Positions 1-10,993 of a stretch of 64,000 nt of DNA are shown here, in pieces. The DNA lies in NCBI RefSeq assembly GCF_016906535.1, contig NC_057374.1:310001-374000 (forward strand), read 5' to 3'. The notes under the pieces are model-generated. The model made no database searches and was not told where the DNA came from. It saw only the letters and a list, made by a program, of their open reading frames with translations. The DNA is from Rhizoctonia solani (Eukaryota > Basidiomycota > Agaricomycetes > Cantharellales > Ceratobasidiaceae). The number at the start of each line of letters is the position of its first letter. Positions within the stretch are counted from its first letter, which is position 1. Made by a program: the position numbers and the translations under genes.

Positions 1-135
1 CCGCGATCCAGAAGATTTTGTACTCGACCGAGGTACGTTTTAGTAACCCTTGTCCCCTACATTTTACTAAACGTTTTACAGGAGGGCTTCGAGGTACCGG
101 AACAAGCTGCACTAGACGAAGAAGAAACCTTTTAG
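1..135 (+). CDS. 3' end of an unrecognised gene (partial)
   Basis: Two exons can be read. The first ends at about base 32 with a GTACGT donor. The second runs 82-135 after a TTTTACAG acceptor and ends in TAG. Joined in phase 0 they give a C-terminus containing IQKILYSTE and EGFEVPEQ and finishing with an acidic stretch, DEEETF. The gene starts before the window. I do not recognise the protein. The clean splice sites and acidic tail make a real coding end likely. Confidence 0.45.
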   Translation, partial: PRSRRFCTRPRYVLVTLVPYILLNVLQEGFEVPEQAALDEEETF

Positions 136-916
136 TTAAACCCTTTCCCTGTTTTTCCTCGGTCAACTTCGTCTTTCTTGTCCTCCGCGCCAGCGGTGCC
201 CCTTCTTTTGCCCGAATCAGTCAATTCAACATCCTCTGCTCCTAATCTGATCGACTGCTTTGTCTTGTCGCTACATCTCCTTTCCTCGTATAATAGAACA
301 GATATTATTTCCGAGTTGTGCGCAGCAAGAGCGTGGTCTGACGCGTGTATTGGGTCGTGGGTAATTAAGCTTTTGGGCTGCACAAGGAACAAGCGAACCT
401 TGCAGCTGGTATAAGGTAGATCTTTCAATCCCGATCAATTCATTACGCAACCGTAGTTGATTCTTGATGGTTCTGAGGATTTTTAAGTAAAGTAAAACGC
501 GCACATTGTTTGCAGTAGATGGCGAGGTTGGGACGTTGGGACGTGACAAGTGTGTTGTCTTTATCCGTGCGCCAGGATTTGAACATACAGCGTTGCTCTA
601 ACAGAAACGGGTACATTGGATCCATCGCTTTGATTAAAATGACGGTATTCCGGGACATTCTTGACCAACATGACCAAGGCAGACGAATCTCTTTGTTCTC
701 ACAATGACTGAAGGTTGCTCGAGCTGTACGTAGCAACACAAGGAACACCGAGGGATTTCGGTCTCATAACCAGCATACTGTGCATTATGATAACGTAATA
801 AACAAAACATTCAAGTGTCCAACGCACTCAAAGGTTATCCCATTCCACCTGCGTTCATTCGTCAATAACAAAGTTAGACGGAGTAGAAACAGAAAAAGCA
901 ATTTATCTCACCTCTA
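136..916. other. intergenic, no supported gene
   Basis: Several short overlapping frames occur on both strands, but none has splice structure, a recognisable domain or a signal peptide. I see no repeat or RNA gene here. Confidence 0.4.
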
Positions 917-1233
917 CTAAGGAGTACCAATCTTGATCTCGATGCACTTGCCAATCTTCATTTTTCCAACTTTGAGCTTGTCTGCGCCGGGCCCGCCCTC
1001 TGATGAAGCGTAACTACATTCACTCCCGCCGCAACATTTAGGAACCATGTATCCCTCTCCGCATTTCTAAAATAATAATAATAATTTTAGCACTCGTTTA
1101 CTCCAGACTTGGACTCGATTGGGAGACTTACACCACCGAGCGAGGAGCATTCCCTGGCTTGGACAGCAGGGGAAGCAAAAACTGCTGGGGATAGTAATAT
1201 AAAGCTAGCTACGATCGCGAGGATATTCTTCAT
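917..1233 (-). CDS. small secreted cysteine-rich protein, knottin-like (SSP1)
   Basis: Two exons (1132-1233 and 917-1066) join in phase 0 across a GTAAGT...TTTTAG intron and give 83 residues. The first 20 or so are a classical signal peptide: MKN, then a hydrophobic core, then an FASPA cleavage region. The mature part has six cysteines spaced C-x6-C-x8-CC-x4-C-x23-C. The adjacent CC pair recalls inhibitor-cystine-knot or disulfide-directed hairpin folds. A TATA-like AATAAAAGG lies about 80 bp upstream. The start is the Met directly before the signal core; the reading frame extends further 5', but that would bury the signal. Function is unknown. Small secreted proteins of this type are candidate effectors or antimicrobial proteins. 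Related genes lie at 40.85, 42.6 and perhaps 59.2 kb. Confidence 0.75.
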
Positions 1234-2802
1234 TGTGCAAGGGGATTGGGGGAAAAGGGGGCGTCGTAAATGAATCGGTTCAGAAATGGGTGTGGAACGA
1301 ATAGTATACCAGCTCCTTTTATTCAATTACAATTCATGATCGAGGGTTCTCGGGTTTTGATGTTGACGGTTAGTGGATTTTGCATAGCGCCACTCGGGGG
1401 CGTCATCTGCCAGAAGGACAATACAAGACGCGCATGATTAATTACGCGCCCATGTAGCTGATGCTGTCATACGCAATACAATTGTTGTGTATATGCGCGA
1501 TTCTCTGTACAGAATATATCACTCTTCTTGCTCCGACATTCAGTTATCAGTTTCTTCTTTTATTTTGTTGGCATTCGTAATTCTTGCTCGCTGATTGGTA
1601 AATGTACACTCTGTACGTCATAAAGTGTGCTGGTATTCATTCTTGACACAAAGATTAGAAATAAGTAATGTGGCTTTTTTCTGTCTCGGGTTTAGTTCCA
1701 GAGCATTGAAGCCGAAGGACCCTCTCTATCGCGACAGGTCCTTAATCTTGGTGGATTTCCCCGAACAACTATCTTCACTATGATTTGTCTTAGGGATAAG
1801 TGACCATACGGACTTGATCGAGTACGAATCGTCCTGGGGATGAATTTATTACCAACAGTCAATATGTTGTAGATTTTATTTAGTAAGTCTAATTAGTGCT
1901 AAAATAGGCATAATACTGGTTATTATCTTCCTCACAGAGACTCTGGACACACATTTCCGTTTAACAATAATCTGAAGCTGAGCTAGAAAAGTGATCGTTG
2001 GGAGACAAATGAGATATATAATTAACTCTTAGGTAGTTACCAATACATAGAGGAAAACACCCCATGGATAACACGGAAGAAACACTAGTGCTAGAGAGGA
2101 AGGACCGCACACTTCGACTGAATATAATCGCCCCATGTAATCGGTGCCCCTCCTGCACCTGCACCTTGCCACAAGTCATCAAGAACTCGGCCAAACTCCA
2201 CACGATCTGTCAATGTTTATACAATATCGGGTCAAGGCTAGGAGAGATCAAGAGCCTATAATCTTACCTCCGGTTGGGCCACCCACGTCGAATTAATGGG
2301 AAGGCGAGATGATGATGCTGAATCCGTTACAATGGGTTTCTGCCGATGGAGTTTTTCCCCAGATTCATGATCTTCATACCCAAGACATGTATGGCCGCCT
2401 TTCAAAACAGCCATTGCAACACGGCCTGGTTCTATCACACTTTTTCTGTCTATCGAATCTGGTATGTCCAACAGCGGTAGGGGCAATATCTACAACAACC
2501 TTACCTGTTCAAGTATGTCAGGCAACTCATGCGTCGTGGTCCGGGCTTTGGTTTGTGAGACGTCCCAGTCTTCATCCCAAAAGGAAGCGTGTTTGCGTGA
2601 AGGCTGAGTCCTGAACTGAGCCGTAGAGACCCTGGCAATAACATCATGTGATCGAACTGATCTCCTATACTAATACAACCGACTGAATCCATAATTGGCA
2701 GAGGGAAACATTGAAAGACAAAATGAATAAGAAAGGTATAGCCTGTACACCATCCTGTGTTCATGATACACAAATTTCATATTTGCAAGGAATAGCTACC
2801 AT
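1234..2802. other. intergenic, AT-rich, no supported gene
   Basis: Only short frames below about 100 codons occur, without introns or domains that I can support. The first 100 bases act as promoter for the secreted protein at 917-1233. Confidence 0.35.
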
Positions 2803-3582
2803 TCATCTCCTTTTCCAATCATGCTCAAAAAACGAAACAGGTGTGGTAGGAATGCTCGCGTTGGCAGTGTGAAATGAGTATATCGAAGATTGAGTAACGG
2901 GCGTATCGAGTATCCTGTCTCTTGGGACGATTGTGTGCTCACTTTCTGCGTCGCTATCACCGGTGTCATCTTCGTCCTCCAGGATCGTCTCAAGGGTGCG
3001 CATGTTCTCGATGGGGATGGTCGATACGTAAGCATTAATGTAGGCCTGAATTTTCTCGCTTATGGGAGACTCAAGAATTGGACTAACTAAGACCCCATGA
3101 ACATATGTAGATGAGGGTGTTTTTAGCTCGTCTGAGATAGGTGTGACAGGATCTGAACTATTGTCCAGTTGTGGTACTTGAATTGGATGTAGAGGGACCC
3201 GCGTATCTGTCAAAGTATATCGGCAAGCTATTTTGATCTGAAGAAAAGAAATTACATTACTTATTGGGCTTAGAAGTGGCCAGTTCGCCGGTCTATCTGG
3301 TCGAGGAGGCGAAGGTGGCGGTGAGGGTGGAGGCACTTCGGAAACAGGTTCTGGTGGCGCTGCACTAACCACAACCGTAAATTCCGGCTGGACGATAGCA
3401 GTTGCTATCCTGTGTGTGACCGCTAGTGCGTCAGCAATAGAGATCGCCAGTGCTTTTTGGGCGCATATAGCCGTAGAACGATGAAGTTTCCAGCGACCAA
3501 ACATAGGCAAAAGATGGATTATAAGCGGGGATGTGGAGTTTGGCCCGGATATAAAAGAAGTTGTGCAATGTGTTGATTTCAT
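2803..3582 (-). CDS. proline-rich hypothetical protein
   Basis: An open frame of 259 codons encodes an N-terminal region with alternating hydrophobic residues, a strongly proline-rich middle (around residues 75-100, with repeated PPSPP) and an acidic stretch (EDEDDTGDSDAESE) before a conserved-looking tail. I do not recognise a domain. It lies only 6 bp from the next frame (3589-3927) on the same strand. That frame carries a GTAAGC donor near 3618-3623, so the two may be exons of one gene. The low-complexity composition suggests a mostly disordered protein. A 23-nt stretch with donor- and acceptor-like ends inside the frame is too short to be an intron. Confidence 0.4.
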   Translation of the reverse strand: MKSTHCTTSFISGPNSTSPLIIHLLPMFGRWKLHRSTAICAQKALAISIADALAVTHRIATAIVQPEFTVVVSAAPPEPVSEVPPPSPPPSPPRPDRPANWPLLSPISNVISFLQIKIACRYTLTDTRVPLHPIQVPQLDNSSDPVTPISDELKTPSSTYVHGVLVSPILESPISEKIQAYINAYVSTIPIENMRTLETILEDEDDTGDSDAESEHTIVPRDRILDTPVTQSSIYSFHTANASIPTTPVSFFEHDWKRR

Positions 3583-3588
3583 GGTTTT

Positions 3589-3927
3589 TCAGTCCTCATG
3601 TGAGCTGCATGTGTGAAGCTTACCGTATACCGGGCGGTGTCCACCTGGTTTAGGAAGGGTGCAGGATCCCTGGCCGATCAGTTGTGAGAGATCGCCTCGA
3701 GGAGGGCGATCATCACCTCGCACGGGGACGGTGGCAGCCTGAGGGGCCGAGCTGTCTTTAGCTGTCCTAAATAGATCTTCAAGCTCTTTCTCTTCCGGAG
3801 GAGTCGAAAACGGTGTGTTAGGCAACGATTTTATTCTCCAGCTCGAGTCCATGTCCGACCCGACTGCTGTAACATGCACCCAGCTGTCGTTGGGATCGAT
3901 AGTCGGACGCCGCCGGGTAAGATGCAT
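3589..3927 (-). CDS. hypothetical protein or 5' exon of the 2803-3582 gene
   Basis: This 112-codon frame begins MHLTRRRPTIDPNDSW and is rich in Pro, Ser and charged residues. No domain is recognised. In-frame coding probably stops at a GTAAGC donor (3618-3623, reading minus), which would make 3624-3927 the first coding exon of a longer gene continuing into 2803-3582. I could not identify the matching acceptor with confidence. Confidence 0.35.
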   Translation of the reverse strand: MHLTRRRPTIDPNDSWVHVTAVGSDMDSSWRIKSLPNTPFSTPPEEKELEDLFRTAKDSSAPQAATVPVRGDDRPPRGDLSQLIGQGSCTLPKPGGHRPVYGKLHTCSSHED

Positions 3928-4466
3928 TCCCGTAGTTAATGATGTATAACGAAAAGAAAAGGGGTAGCTTGAGTTGTCTTATAAGACCCAAGGTCCTGTG
4001 CTGGTTATAACATGCTTGCCGTCCCTCCTGTGTCTGAACCTCGAGGTGACATGCATCAAAAGCGTGGCGGTGGAGCATATGGAAGTCAATCGATTTCGTT
4101 CACATGTTACACTATCCGTTTCAGAATACCGAACAATGACAAAACTGTACAAGATCGTCCCGATCCAGTGCAATTGGCTAGAACGAGTCCGGGAACTAAC
4201 GGTCCCGTTCTCGGTCTAATAAGGACTGTCGAGGGTCCCATCTACCGAGATCGTGGCGGTAGCGGATACGGGAGGTGTAGGCCCAGATCGCCGCCTGTAG
4301 AGCCGATCACTGTCTTCCATTTTGTCCATAATTGTAGTGGGACTATTCTTGGGTTCTTGCTTGTCCTGTTGTTTTTGCTGTTGCCTCATCGTGAACTTCG
4401 GGAAAAAACGCGACTCCGCTGGTGAACATAATCAAGGCTACCCTTTCGACTTGTACTGAAGAAGCG

Positions 4467-5093
4467 TCACGTCGAGGTACGAGTGATTACTTGAATGGCG
4501 TCGTCGTCAGTTCGTCTCGAGTCGTGACAATTACCCCGAGATCTACCACGCGAGCTCCGATAAGTGAGCAATGATATGGGCGATTCACAATAATAGGCTT
4601 CGTATTCCGAACTCTCGTGGAGGATAGTTGTAGATGGAAGATCCAGGTCAGTAAAATCGTAAGACTCAGGTATTCTGTACGAATCTATAGGCGTAAGGTG
4701 TTCGTCTCGGTCTTGGATCAATTCATCGGGCATGTAGGTCGAAATATGGGGACTGGGGCGATCTGGATGTCTTGTACGCAATGCCCAATAATCATGTGTA
4801 ATACTTTGGGGGGAGGAAGGGAGACCCTCGGGTATATCGATGAAATCAAAAGATTCTGGAATAGGTAGGATGTCATGTAGATGAGCCTCTGATGCATCTA
4901 TAGTTATCATTCGCAAGTTTAATGTCATTTTGTAGCTCGAAAAACGGGAAACTTGCATACCTCTCCGTGATGGGGCTTCAACTGCTGCTGGCGTGCGATA
5001 ACAATGTCCATCCTGTTCGTGCCATGCATAGATAGAATAAGAGAGACTTTCAGAAGGGCTGGTGTACGGATTATCACAGCCCGGGTAGGCCAC
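4467..5093 (-). CDS. hypothetical protein with internal repeat
   Basis: The frame is 208 codons without a recognisable domain, rich in Ser, Pro, Asp and Tyr. Two copies of a short motif are visible: IPESFDFIDIPEGLPS around residue 77 and IPESYDFTDLDLPST around residue 142, each followed by Ser/Pro-rich sequence. The middle could contain an intron, because the segment around MQVSRFSSYKM differs in composition from its surroundings. It shares strand and low-complexity style with the frames at 2803-3927, so the three may be remnants or exons of related lineage-specific genes. Function is unknown. Confidence 0.4.
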   Translation of the reverse strand: MAYPGCDNPYTSPSESLSYSIYAWHEQDGHCYRTPAAVEAPSRRGMQVSRFSSYKMTLNLRMITIDASEAHLHDILPIPESFDFIDIPEGLPSSPQSITHDYWALRTRHPDRPSPHISTYMPDELIQDRDEHLTPIDSYRIPESYDFTDLDLPSTTILHESSEYEAYYCESPISLLTYRSSRGRSRGNCHDSRRTDDDAIQVITRTST

Positions 5094-6011
5094 TGCAGTG
5101 GTGGGCGCCGTGCGAGGAGAATTAGCTAGATGCGTGATCAGGAGACAACGACTTCAGCCAGCATAAAGCTCGCGTACATTGGCTATCCATGGTGGGATTT
5201 GTGCCACGCATACCCCGAAAAGTAAATTGTTTTTGAGTAAATGACCCGCGTTTCCGGCCCCTACGCGCGTCGCTGGGCTCATCCGATCCAAACGATGGTT
5301 GCATACCTCCAGCTATAATTATAAGTCAAACAGAACGAGCAAGTTCGCGAACGGTGTACTGTGTTGAACATTTCTCGAGGAGCTGAGGATTTGTACTCAG
5401 TGAGAACAGGTATTAAAGCCGCATGGACACCGCGAGGGAGGCTAAAAGAGTTATGACAGCTTCTATCGTACGAAGGATGAGCGATCCATGTACGTATGAG
5501 CTAAGATGAATAGGCGCCACGTGTAGGCAATGCACCAAGAGTCTGTGCGACTCGCTGGCTCCGCGCGCCTCTTTCAGGCGAGCAGCCACTTATGTCGCAC
5601 TGCACCGGTTTATCATCAGATCCGTATGGTTAAAATCGAAATAGCTAGTGTGTGGCATGAAGCTTGCATATATTCGGGATCCACTTGACTGAGGTTTCCG
5701 AATAGGGATCTATTCGATCGTGCCCGAAGAGCCATCCGCACAGGCGCCAGGCTATCCAAGAGGTTGATTGAAGATAGGATTAAGCTTGAGTATACCTTTT
5801 CATCGATTCGCAAGAAAAAGGTTGATGGCCTACAACAAAGACTCTAGATAGCAGGGGGCACCTTAAACTAAAATTCAAACCCAGTCAGAAGCAGATACAC
5901 TTTGTCGGCTAACAAATTCACCAACCTCTATATTTCACAAGTCTATTCAGATGTACCTTGCGGAATGTGTAAGGTCCCGGCTAAATCCATCATGTAGAAA
6001 AAGAACCTACG
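5094..6011. other. intergenic, nothing supported
   Basis: Short frames only. The part next to 6011 is the 3' side of the glutathione synthetase gene. Confidence 0.35.
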
Positions 6012-7791
6012 CTAAACTAAAGTCAGACTGTCAATTACCGAGTATCCTACTGCCACACCGCCTTCATCACTCTCCCGGCCCTTCGTTCTGACCAACCAGC
6101 CAACAGTCTTTTCATCCACAATGGTTCCCGGACCTCCAAAAAGCGACCAGCCAAATATTCCAAGTTCGCTTACTGTATCTTTCTTCAGCGCTTTCGAAGT
6201 ACCAGCGCCTACCAAGTAGTTCTCGCTTCCAGACTTGGGTGGTTGTATCAGCCGCATAGCAATCCACGCCCGCGCTTCTTCAAGGTTCGCTTCGAGACTT
6301 TTAAGGAAAGGGGGAATTGAATCGTGATAAACGTTATTGCCACCCCCTTCACGCTGTGGCTTTAGTACTAGCTGAGAATAAAGCTCTGATGCACGTGTGA
6401 TTCCGGAATGACCTGCCGAGGGTAGTGGATTTACTGTGTTTGAGATTGCGACAGTCTTCAAAGACGAAATAAAATCAGAGGTCTCTGAGGATGAAGCCAA
6501 GGGCCACATCTCCATCCAGCTATTCCTGATCTCTGGTATCCATTCCTTCTCTTCCTCTGTACGACCGATGAAGCGTTCGAGCACGCCCGGAGCAGCGAGA
6601 ACCGCCTGGATCATTTTCCCACCAGCAAGCTGAAGTGGGAGTGAGGGGCATTTTATAGCACGGCTCTTCTCGAGGAGAATCCTAGTATCCCAATCGGTGG
6701 ATGATTTGAAGTCGTTTGGGGTGTAAGTTGCTCGAAAGTAGACGACGGAAATTTCAGAAGGTTGCGAGCTCCAGTTCTGAGATGCTTTGACAAGTAAACT
6801 TGAATCCTTATCCAAAGTTGCACAAAGAGAAAGCGTTTCTAGAGTATGTCGGATCACATGTATTCCATACCTATCCCAGTGATCAGCGCCCGTACCCTGC
6901 TTAACGCAATCAGGACCAACACACGCACTTGTCTAAAATTTCATATTCAAGCCATCTCTGGTCGAACATATTGCGTTCATTTGGCTGAACCACGAAAAGA
7001 ATACGAGCGCTGCAAAACGTTCAGTTGGAGAAGGTACCTATCAAAGTGAAATAAACATACCTTGGGTTATTGTATGCTGTATGAGCGGCTACAAGTCCCT
7101 CGACCAAGCCGCTACGAGTGCTGTTTTCCGGAAAATTAGAAGGGTCGAGGTGCGGCGAGACCCCGAAATAACCGGTCGAAACCGCGAGATACCTGTCGGT
7201 CCTTCTAGTGCATGGCATCAGATGTTCAAGGACACAACCTACCTATGCAGTGCCGAAACCTGGTGAGACAGTGGTCCAAATGAAGATGAAATGGTGTTGA
7301 ATTCTACTTGTTTGATATCTAAATTGCCCCCGTCATATTGATGCAACATGTAATCGGAACGAAATAATCCGAGATGAAGGGGCTGGCAACGTTAAGATAC
7401 GGTTACGAACGGGAAAAATAGTATGAGCTCACTTGCTGATCGGGAATATCTCTCACAGCCTTCCAAGCATTCCACAAATCTCGGGTGAATGGATCAACGT
7501 CGCTCACGCCCCCGTCATTGCCCATTACTGCATCCAAGAAGGATCGGTCAAGAGCGATTCGAGAGTATAAAAATTATAGGCCTTCTGCAGTGTTTGTGCA
7601 CGTCGGAATAGTTCTCGGGGAAATGGCGACGGAAGGAGCGTGAATGGCGCATGAATCGCAGATCCTCTATCCGTGGGGGATACAGGGAAATAAACTAGAC
7701 CATGAGACAAGGCCCAAGTCGCAGCCAGACTGGAAAGCTCCTGTTGCTGTTCGTCTTCAAGAGCTGGTGGCCAGGACGGTAGGGGGGCCAT
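6012..7791 (-). CDS. GSH2: glutathione synthetase (eukaryotic type)
   Basis: It joins glycine to gamma-glutamylcysteine using ATP, the last step of glutathione synthesis in the cytosol. Five exons can be read: 7433-7791, 7243-7382, 7061-7192, 6929-7009 and 6012-6870. Family signatures appear in order: LGLFRSDYML, KQVEFNTISSSFG, ERNMFDQRWLEYE, a KPQREGGGNNVYH glycine-rich ATP-binding loop, DTVSELGIFG, and a final EGGVAVGYSVIDS. All parts of the family are present. One problem is seen: in exon 1, after the codons for KAYN, a five-base A run on the + strand (7569-7573) leaves the frame one base short. Past it the expected sequence (SRIALDRSFLDAVMGNDGG) continues in the next frame. This is either a real frameshift or an assembly error in the homopolymer. 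It is divergent from the E2 gene with 123 bp between starts. Confidence 0.9.
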
Positions 7792-7914
7792 TATGGTGAC
7801 AGAGAATGTGGTGGTCAGATGCTAGAGATATCAGTCAGCAGTCGGGCATTGCCCGGTTCGGAGTTTGCTTCGGTATCACGTGATACCCCATACCGACATC
7901 CAATCAACCACATT
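7792..7914. promoter_or_regulatory. bidirectional promoter with CACGTG palindrome
   Basis: This 123-bp interval separates the start codons of glutathione synthetase (-) and the E2 enzyme (+), so both must be driven from it and their UTRs. Bases 7872-7887 form a perfect 16-bp palindrome, GGTATCACGTGATACC, centred on a CACGTG E-box. TCACGTGA is the core bound by Cbf1-type bHLH factors in yeast, which control sulfur-amino-acid genes. Use of the site here is inference. Confidence 0.6.
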
Positions 7915-8960
<1,046 letters not shown>

Positions 8961-9090
8961 CAGCTCTTCGGTTTGCTTCTATGTAGGTGGCTGGTCAATA
9001 GTGGAGACATTATTGTACCAAGAACCCTGTTTCCGTGCGACCGTTTTCTGTCATAAGGCATAATCGGGACTACTTCCTTAAAGATATATT

Positions 9091-9438
9091 TCATTCACAT
9101 TTAACTAATACTTCTCGACTGGGCAGCCCATGTTGAGTAGGATTCTTAGGGAAATCAATGATCAATCGCCAATGATTGCCAGATTCGACGCTTATACTCT
9201 CTCCGGGAACCAAGAATCCTTGGTAGCCTAAGATTACTCGCTTCCTTCGCCTCGGTCTGCATTTATAGTCCGAGCTTAACCAATTTCCCGACATTTCCAT
9301 CTCTCCCTCTACCAATGCCACCCCACACATATATTGAGTTGTATTTTTCGGGTCCATACGAACAAAAACTTCATTCCTCTGGATTCAAAAATAAGATGCA
9401 GCCCATGAAACATACCGACGTCGCGTTGGAAGAGGCAT
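9091..9438 (-). CDS. hypothetical protein
   Basis: A short first exon (MPLPTRR, donor GTATGT) can be joined to a long second exon that begins NEVFVRMDPKNTTQYMCG and ends at the stop at 9091. This gives just over 95 residues. The central segment is basic (CRPRRRKRV). No signal peptide, membrane segment or known domain is seen. It is tail-to-tail with the E2 gene. It could be a fragment of a larger gene, but I see no further exon. Confidence 0.4.
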
Positions 9439-9647
9439 GATTGGCCGTCCAGGTGCCATCGCGAAGGGGCACCCATATCGTGACCAATCAGTACAACGGT
9501 CGTGGCTTAACCCCGCCACCACTACCACTCATCAGAAATTTTTTCGAGGTCGTTAGTATTAGCACTGATCAGACTCAGCCCTGGTACTATTGCAATTATC
9601 ACTCGACAAAACATACAATACTTCTCTAGTAGTCGAAGAAAATTAGC

Positions 9648-10210
9648 ATGGACCGTGCTAAGGGAATGCTTTTACTGGTTATCAAGGTCGGACTTCGTCT
9701 TGCTCTGGACCTCGCTATATATATCTCTCTTTTACATGTAACCAGTAAGCCAACTGTTGATTCTCGCACACTCCATCAGGTTTAACCTAGCCCTTACCAA
9801 AGTGCTGCATATGATAGACGCGGAACCAGTGGGTTCAGGAAGGAATAGTCCCTTTCCAGATGCTCGGATTGATCCAGAATGTAGGTTCATAGTACCCATT
9901 TCAGGCGGGTCCCAACGCTATATATTCAGCTAATCGCAATCTCTGGAATACCTTGGGTGATGTATTTCTATATTCGGCTCTACTCTTTTGCCTACCGACT
10001 TTCATGCTACAACTACTCCTCGGTTACTAGTCCAAGATAACATACCGGAGGTGGAGATTATTGTGGTTAGAGGTAAGCTTCGAAACATACCTCGCTACAC
10101 GTTATTTTGTAAGGTAAATATAATGACCAATCTTTCCTACACCACTAGATGGGGTTTCCAGCCTTGCAAAATCACTCCGTGGTTTTGCTATGATCAATCC
10201 GTTAGCCTGA
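9648..10210 (+). CDS. small hypothetical protein with N-terminal membrane or signal helix
   Basis: A tentative multi-exon model. The first exon, starting at ATG 9648, encodes MDRAKGMLLLVIKV and a further hydrophobic stretch to LLHVT, likely a signal anchor. A GTAAGC donor joins in phase to exon 2 (LTKVLHMIDAEPVG ... DARIDPE). Further possible exons give DNIPEVEIIVVR and DGVSSLAKSLRGFAMINPLA, then TGA at 10208-10210. Junctions are phase-consistent, but intron 2 would be long (about 150 nt). No family is recognised. An alternative reading is the single 151-codon frame at 9988-10443, which ignores the splice signals. Confidence 0.35.
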
Positions 10211-10443
10211 CTACATGGATACTGCGGGGAAGGTCCACGACTCTTGTCACCTGTCATACATCGCCACACGAGCCTCCTATCACGAGAACGCTTATATTTA
10301 ACACATTCAAAAACTGTAATTCGTGGACCGAAGCCACGTGCAAATATGATTGGGATACTTGGAATGTATTATCAGATTCACATTTTATACCCAACCCATG
10401 TATACACAGCACCGTTATTCAGAGCAGTGCCGACCAACTCTGA

Positions 10444-10993
10444 ACAGAGAATATTCCCTCCAAATGTGAACCAGTAACTGGGGCTTTCTCGGTAGCAAGG
10501 ATAATATAACTAAAACAGGAGAGCAACAAATAGATACAATCAGATAGTTTGAAATCGAGAAGACTGGAGCAGAATTAACCAAAAGGACCCGAGCAGCGAT
10601 TACATACCTGCTTAGAGAGCATACATGCACAGCCTGTTCGCTCATAAAAACGATAAGCTATGACATGTGTTCAAGTAGCGGCTGGCCACCCATTATGACC
10701 AAAGTGAGCATATCCTTGCGTGCATTTATCGTTCATGCATCAAACGTATGGGCATGCATTCTATGCATGCCTTCCCATATCCTGAATACCCTGGCCATTG
10801 TCGGGTAGATAATATGGGCTCCTTGCGTGTTTGGGTTAACCTGCTTACCCTTTGCACCAAGTCGTGTAGGTGCAGGTGGTCGAGTCCCTAGGGCCCACTG
10901 CTCCGACGCGCACTGACCCACTGTCCTACTACTCTAATAGTTGAGTATCTCGAGGCTTACCGAAGATGTCGTTATATTGTTTGGACGCGCCTG
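10444..10993. other. intergenic, nothing supported
   Basis: No supported gene. A purine/pyrimidine-mixed region with repeated gcat words around 10720-10765. It includes the promoter of the first caspase-like gene. Confidence 0.3.

Noticed and set aside
9988..10443. 151-codon single-exon gene
   Set aside because: It runs through strong donor and acceptor signals (GTAAGC, ACACTAG); a spliced model in another frame fits better.
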